64,000 bases of DNA, taken from Chamaecyparis obtusa (Eukaryota; Streptophyta; Pinopsida; Cupressales; Cupressaceae). This document shows, piece by piece, positions 58,247 to 64,000 of this stretch (position 1 is its first letter; each line of letters opens with the position of its first letter). The stretch lies in the NCBI GenBank assembly GCA_027943335.1, contig BSBK01001584.1, positions 62,001 to 126,000 of the forward strand. Reading direction: 5' to 3'. A program made the translations under genes and the position numbers. Under the pieces are notes generated by a model. The model was given only the letters and a program-made list of their open reading frames with translations, had not been told where the DNA came from and did not search any database.

Positions 58247-58290
58247 TAGGAGATATCAGATATCTGATAATATCGGATATCTGATATTAT
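58247..58290. repeat. GATATC-rich palindromic cluster
   Basis: Contains AGATATCAGATATCTGATAA, TATCGGATATC and TGATATTATTGG, related to the palindrome at 57639-57669. The two lie on either side of the fragmentary copy at 58073-58125. Confidence 0.75.
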
Positions 58291-58488
58291 TGGATTTTTG
58301 ATTCTTTTGACTGGTGGAAAGTAAAAACAATATTCTCTAGGTCCCTCTAGTGAGTCATGTTTTTTTGCTGAATTATAGGATTCGAGTTGCAGTGAATCAC
58401 ATTTTGTCTCTAGAGAAGACAAAAATCCACTTTTTGGTTGGATTTTCTCTATTACCAAAGGTATTTGCATTACCTTTTTGGTCTAACT

Positions 58489-61368
58489 ATGGGGAGTAGT
58501 AGTCATTGAAAGCATAAACGGAAGAGGAGACTCACAAATGAAGATGTTGAAGTGTATAGAGAAATGGATAGGGTTTCCCATCGGAACAAGAGACGAGGTA
58601 TGTTAAATATTAATGAAGATGTCGACATAGACCCACCTTTGAATGTGGTTTCAAGTGAAGAACATGAATTTGAAGATCAAAATGTAGGTTTTGAAAATGA
58701 ACATATAGATGTGGCCAATGGAAGTGTGGATGTTGTCAATGACAATCCATCGATTGAATATGAAGGAATTAACAATGATAATGGTGCAGAAGAACCAAAT
58801 CAATGTTACACATCTCCAAATTATATGAGAAATGAAGTCCCTTTAGAGGAAGAAAGATAAACTTCAAAATTGAGACATTCAATAAGAACTAAATGGTTAC
58901 TTGAAATTGATGAGAACATAATGAGCAATTTCGATGGCAAGAGATCAGAAAGAACTGTTCGGTTGTAGGTTTCAAAACTTTTTGATCAATTTTTTAGCCA
59001 CAAGACGTTGGTTGATAAATGTCAAATGTTTGTGCAATTGTTAAAGATGCAGAAGATGAGACGTATACTAGTCAAATTGAAGATTAGTGTGAACAAGAAA
59101 AAGGAGCAGAATGCTATTATTGTGAGAAATATTTTTAGTGCTCTCAATTCCATTGGGAAGACTACCAAGGAAAAAGATAAGAGAGCTGCTAGGAGGGTTA
59201 TTACAACCTCCTTAGTAAGTCATCCTTTGAGAAAGGCTCGTTTGATTAGACAAACTTGTGTTGACTTGAATCTAAATTGTAAAACTTTGGATAGAGCACT
59301 TGCAAGAAGAGAAAGACTTGATGATCCTCTTCAAAATGATACATGGACTTATGGTGGGAGACTTTCACGTTACGATAAGAAGCTTACCGATGCTGTGAAG
59401 GATCAAATTCAACTATTTTGGCAATCTAACTCAAGAGTGTCACCAAATGTGAAGGATGTCTTGAAGTTGAGAATTGACATTCGAGACTGCACCCCGCATC
59501 CCAAATATTATTTGGAGGTGAGTCAAACAATGTTGTTCAAAAATTTTTGTGAGACACATCCAACATTGCAAATATAACAAAGAGCTTTTGAAGCCTTGAA
59601 GCCTTTTTTTGTGTGCCTCTTAAGATTCGAAATACTTGTTGTTGCAAATATCATGTGGAGTTTTCAATGCACCATGAATTGTTATGAGCCATTCATTCTA
59701 CTTTGCATAGTAGTGAAATGTTGGAGGAGTGTGGTGCAAGTGCTCTTCCAAAATCATCAAGAGACTTGCTAGATCATTTATTATGTCCTAGAGATGATGG
59801 ATGTTTCTTTTATAGAAAAGATTGCTTAAATGACAAGTGCTCAGAGTGTGGTGGGCTAGTGAAGTTTGTTGAATGTTAACATGAGGGCGGTGAACATGAT
59901 TTTGGAAAGAAAATTGTCCACAAAAAGGTATATGAAACTATTAAATATACATTAAAAAGTGGAGGTGAAGGCTCTAGATGTGAGTTGGTTACTAAAGAAT
60001 GCAATGTAGCTGATTTTATTTCAGATTTTAGGAAGAATATTTTTTACAAGTATGCAAGGCATAGTCACAAGTCTCAGTGGTTGGATCAACAATTTAGGAT
60101 GTTTAAGGACACTTTACCAATTGGCACTATTATATTAGTTGTTGACTTTGCAGAGAACTATACATTGCAGCCCCAAAATGAGTTGCAAGCTCAATATTAC
60201 AATTCTATTCAGGTTTCTATTTTTGTGCACATAACATATAGACATTCCCCTAATAGTATAGAAGATGATCAGAACATAATCATAGAGTACCATTTTTATA
60301 TGAGAGATGATAGATCACACTCATCCAAGTTTGTCCAACATTGCTTTGAGAATTATTTTGAGTGGATGTGGGAAAATAATATTGCTATGGATAGACATCT
60401 CATTTGGTCAGATAATTGCATAGGTCAATTAAAAAATGCTCGTATGTTTTATTGGTTATGTAGAATGCATGTAGAGAGAGGCGTACCTCATATTTGGAGT
60501 TTTTTTGAGGCCAATCATGGAAAAGGGGATCATGATGGAGCAGGTACATGCGTAAAGAGAGCTCTAGTTAAGGAGCAACTGAGGATTTCAAGTGCAAAAA
60601 TCATTGATGCTCATTCTATTGTTGATTTATATACTTCAGCATTGTCACAGAGGGGACTCTTGATTCAACAGTGCACAGATTCTTTTGGTTGGTTGAGTTG
60701 GGCACAATAGGAGATAGGTTGGATTGTCAAACTATGAAAGATTCTTAAAAAATGCATTCATTTCGAAGCTCAGATGCTAGTACATGGACCATGTGGACAT
60801 GAGAGTTGGCTTGTTATTGTCCGAGTTGTCTCCAGTGTGATTGGGATTAGTGTGAGTCAAGTGAGTGGGTTGATACATGGGTTCCACATTATCTTACTCC
60901 TTTATCTCTCACAGTCTCTATAATAAATGATGACATGGATTATTCACTTGACTGCAACCATCTTTTAGATCTTCTACAGCCAGGACATGTTTTTGCATTG
61001 GTTGCACCACAAGTGAATGATGAGAGATCAGATTACTGGTTAGCACGTTGTGTACAAGGAAAGTAGAAGCTTGCACAGCCGACGACAGATGATGATATGT
61101 TCACATATCCAACATGATCACATGTTGTTGCAGGAACATGGTTGCGCACATATATGATTAAAAATAATGGCATTCCTGCGTTTGAAGACTATGAGAAGCA
61201 CAAAACTATTCTCATGTAATCACACCTTGTTATAGCAGCCAATGTTAAGTTGTTGAAACATCAAGGAAAACCAAAGACAAAGGAACTTTGGACTATTAGT
61301 ACTGCTAATCATGAAGCAATATTGAATACTCTCAAGCATAGAGATGACCCTTCAGGCACACTTCAGTA
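58489..61368 (+). pseudogene. Broken DDE-transposase-like gene, family uncertain
   Basis: About 960 codons can be followed. The likely start is the ATG at 58489 (MGSSSH, then TGA). Segments: basic KHKRKRR then an acidic region (58552-58860); a Lys/Arg-rich part with RVSPNVKDVLKLRI (59008-59577); after a stop and a frameshift, the Cys-rich motif NTCCCKYHVEF (about 59628-59660); CFFYRKDCLNDKCSECGG (about 59810-59860); then an open segment 59985-60710. That last segment has VVDFAENYTLQPQNELQ (Asp 60144-60146), IWSDNCIGQLKNAR (Asp 60411-60413) and SFFEANHGKGDHDGAG (Glu 60507-60509, Asp 60528-60530). The spacing of these acids suggests an RNase H-fold DDE/D transposase; this is inference. Past a second frameshift near 60700 come ELACYCPSCLQCD and GHVFALVAPQVNDERSDYWLA, ending at TAG 61366-61368. 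No terminal inverted repeats were found. Confidence 0.78.
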
Positions 61369-61744
61369 GGTAAGTTCAACTCAAGTTGCAAGGTTTTCCA
61401 TGTTTATTACGATTACGTTCAATAAATTAATTATAGTTTTTTGCTTTATTTGTTTGAGCCAATAAACTTGGTTTTGTATGTGGATTGTAAATGCAGTTGG
61501 ATACATATATGATAGATATAGAAGATTGAGGTGTGCATTTGATTAGCCCATCTTTTATGACGGTAAACTTCACTATGCATTGTCTAGTCATGTTCTTTGG
61601 TTAGTTTAGTTACTTATACATGTTCATGATCTTTTTCTCAAACCTATATAAACTTCTTATATTCTCTATTAACTTTTCTTCTGCCTTCCGAATGCAAGGA
61701 TTGGAGCAAAAAGGACACTTATTTTTTATATATAGTTGTGTAAT
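61369..61744. other. Downstream spacer of the transposase-like pseudogene
   Basis: T-rich, no gene. It leads into the 52-bp tandem repeat. Confidence 0.5.
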
Positions 61745-61946
61745 TTGCATATTTAGATGCCAAATTTTGTATATAAAACCAACAATAAAATGTAATGTGC
61801 ATAGTTAGATGCCAAATTTTGTATATAAAAACAACAATCGAATGTAATGTGCATATTTAGATGCCAAATTTTGTATATAAAAACAACAATCGAATGTAAT
61901 GTGCATATTTAGATGCCAAATTTTGTATATAAAAACTTAGATGCAA
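61745..61946 (+). repeat. 52-bp tandem repeat, about four copies
   Basis: AGATGCCAAATTTTGTATAT occurs at 61755, 61807, 61859 and 61911, exactly 52 bp apart. Each of the first three units continues with ACAA(T/C) and AATGTAATGTGCATA. The fourth diverges after about 25 bp. Confidence 0.95.
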
Positions 61947-62214
61947 AATTTGAATATAAAAGAGCCCATGGGGTTGATTTGCAAATATTAAAAGCCGACA
62001 TTTGTATCGTCTTAATGCCATGTAAAGTGCAAAAAATGTGTTTCCTTACTATGAATGTTGTATCCTTATATAATTTGTATCATCTTAATTTTGTATCCTT
62101 ACATTTGTATTGTCTTAATTCCATGTACATTTGTATCATCAAATGATGTAATAGTTGGAGTCATTGAGCCAAAATTGGTCAAATGTGTCCAAAGTAAAAT
62201 GATGATTCCTGGGG

Positions 62215-64000
62215 TGAAGGGATAGTGTTTAAGGATTGCATCCTAGCACCGAATGGACTATTCCATTAGCTCTGGTTAGGTGGGTAAATGCTAGGAACAA
62301 CCCCATTTTGACCACTGAGTCAGTAGAATGTTCTGGACCATGCTAGACCAAAGTGTCCCCAAGGTGCACTAAGCACGATTGGGCAGAAAAATTTTGAGGC
62401 TCGGTTCTCAGACTCCATGAGAGGTATCAACGATCCATGAGATGCTGCAAGACTTCATTTATGAGGCCTAAAATAACTTCTCTCTGTTATGGGAGATTCA
62501 AATTTATTTGAATTTGGCACACCAGTCTCGCTCGATGACAAAACTTGCAGTGAGGGTTAGTTGAACATTGCACTAATGAGTTTCTTCCAAACCGTTCATC
62601 CTGACACCAAATGGACAATTCCATTAGCTCTAGTTGGATAGGTAAATGCTAGGAACAACCCCATTTCAAACACTGAGTCAATAGAACATTTCAAACCATG
62701 TCAGACCAAAGTGTCCCCAAGGTGCATTAAGCACAATTGGGCAGCAAACTTTTGAGTCTCAATTCTCAGACTCCATGAGAGGTATCGACGATCTGTGAGA
62801 TGATACATGACCACATTTATAAGGCCTAGAATAACCTCTCTCCATTCTAGGAGATTTAAATCTGTTTGAATTTGGTACGCTAGTCTCGTTCGATGCCAAA
62901 ACTTACAGTGAGGGTCAGTTGAAAGTTGCACCAATGGATTTTTTCCAAACCGTTCATTCTGACACTGAATGGACTATGTCATTAGCTCTATTTGGGTGGG
63001 TAAACACTAGGGACAACCCCATTTTGACCACCGAGTTAGTAGAACATTCCCCACCATGCTAGACCAAAGTGTCCCCAAGGTGCACTAAGCACGATTGGGC
63101 AACGAACTTTTGAAGCTCCTATCTCAGACTCCGTGAGAGGTATTGACAATTTGTGAGATGCTATAGGACTATGTTTCTAAGGCCTATAATAACTAATCTC
63201 TATTCTGGGAGATTCAATTTTTTTTTTGGCGTGCCAGTCTCGCTTGATGCCAAAACTTGTAGTGAGGGTCAGTTGAAAGTTGCACCAATGGGTTTCTTCC
63301 AAACTGTTCATCTCAGCACCGAATGCACTATGCCATTAGCTCTATTTGGGTGGGTAAACACTAGGGACAACCCCATTTTGACCACTGAGTCAGTAGAACA
63401 TTTCAGACCATGCCAGACCAAAGTGTCCCCAAGGTGCACTAAGCACGAATGGGAAGCAAACTTTCGAGGCTCAATTCTCAGACTCCATGAGAGTTATTAG
63501 AAATCTATGAGATGCTATAGGACCATCTTTCTGAGGCCTACAATAACCTCTTTCCATTCTGGGAGATTCAATTTTTTTTGAATTTGGCATGCCAGTCGCA
63601 CTCGATGACAAAACTTGCAGTGAGGGTCAGTTGAAAGTTGCACCAATGAGTTTCTTCCAAACCGTTCATCCTGACACTGAATGGACTATGCCATTAGCTC
63701 CAGTTGAGTGGGTAAATGCTAGGACCAACCCCATTTTGACCACTAAGTCAATAGAATGTTCCAGACCATGTCAGACCAAAGTGTCCCCAAGGTGCACTAA
63801 GCACAATTAAGCGAACTTTCGAGGCTCATTTATAGGACTCTATGAGAGGTATCAGAGATGCGTGAGATGCTACAGGACTATGTTTTTGAGGCCTACAATA
63901 AACTCTCTCCATTCTGAGAGATTCAAATTTTTTTGAATTTGGCACGCTAGTCTCGCTCGATGCCAAAACTTGAGTGAGGGTCAGTTAAAAGTTGCACCAA
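62215..64000. repeat. Satellite-like array, period about 358 bp, five copies to the window edge
   Basis: GTGTCCCCAAGGTGCA occurs at 62353, 62711, 63069, 63423 and 63781 (spacings 358, 358, 354, 358). Each unit has the same order: GAATGGACTATGCCATTAGC, AACCCCATTTTGACCAC, AGACCA(A)AGTGTCCCC, CAGACTCCATGAGAGGTAT, TTCT(G)GGAGATTCAA, a T-run ending TGAATTTGGCAC, and TCGATGCCAAAACTTG. It is less AT-rich than its surroundings. Frames such as 63153-63500 and 63589-63810 arise repeatedly because the same unit is open in one phase; 358 is not a multiple of three, so they do not join. Confidence 0.94.

Noticed and set aside
58026..58470. Leu/Ser-rich minus-strand frames resembling membrane proteins
   Set aside because: Translation of the GA microsatellite on the opposite strand.
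62701..62934. Minus-strand frame in the satellite-like array
   Set aside because: Open only in one unit; the plus-strand phase recurs more consistently.
62215..64000. CRISPR-like array (regular repeats)
   Set aside because: Repeat units are about 358 bp with no short repeat/unique spacer structure, and the genome is eukaryotic.

Overview
This is a window of nuclear DNA from a land plant with a large, repeat-rich genome. A conifer or other gymnosperm is my guess, but no marker settles it. The base composition is strongly AT-rich. Most of the left 38 kb is LTR retrotransposons, all primed by initiator-Met tRNA-like sites and with 5-bp target-site duplications (TSDs). The pol genes carry many nonsense codons that look like C-to-T or G-to-A decay of methylated DNA. 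I see no rRNA, tRNA, CRISPR array or organellar DNA.

Layout, left to right. (1) 1946-8516: a complete but dead Ty3/gypsy element with a chromodomain (chromovirus), TSD CCAAG. (2) 9935-21308: a large non-autonomous LTR element with 3.7-kb LTRs, a PBS, a polypurine tract, TSD ATAAC and a 3.9-kb interior that codes for nothing (LARD type). Its LTRs differ by only about 2 %, so it is the youngest insertion here. (3) 22232-32407: a decayed Ty1/copia element, TSD GGAGC, broken in pol by a nested 2.9-kb solo LTR with its own TSD CAGGG. (4) 33538-37314: a compact Gag-protease-only element related to element 1, TSD (G/A)AAAT. It has no reverse transcriptase, RNase H or integrase, yet its frame runs from Gag nearly to the 3' LTR without a frameshift. 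(5) 37.3-49 kb: AT-rich intergenic DNA with microsatellites, a degraded copia-type LTR and a 580-bp tandem duplication. (6) 49168-49513: a 346-bp TRIM/SMART-like miniature retrotransposon.

The only gene I consider possibly intact is at 52627-52872. It encodes an 81-residue protein of a small conserved plant family and has a TATA box and short leader. The last 21 codons of this gene recur twice, ungapped and with the same stop position, as relics inside the 580-bp tandem duplication about 5 kb upstream.

The right end (57.6-64 kb) holds a broken gene of roughly 960 codons for a DDE-transposase-like protein of a family I cannot name with certainty. It is surrounded by GATATC-rich palindromes, a GA microsatellite and a partial second copy of its own coding sequence. 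A 52-bp tandem repeat follows, then a 358-bp-period satellite-like array that runs off the window edge.
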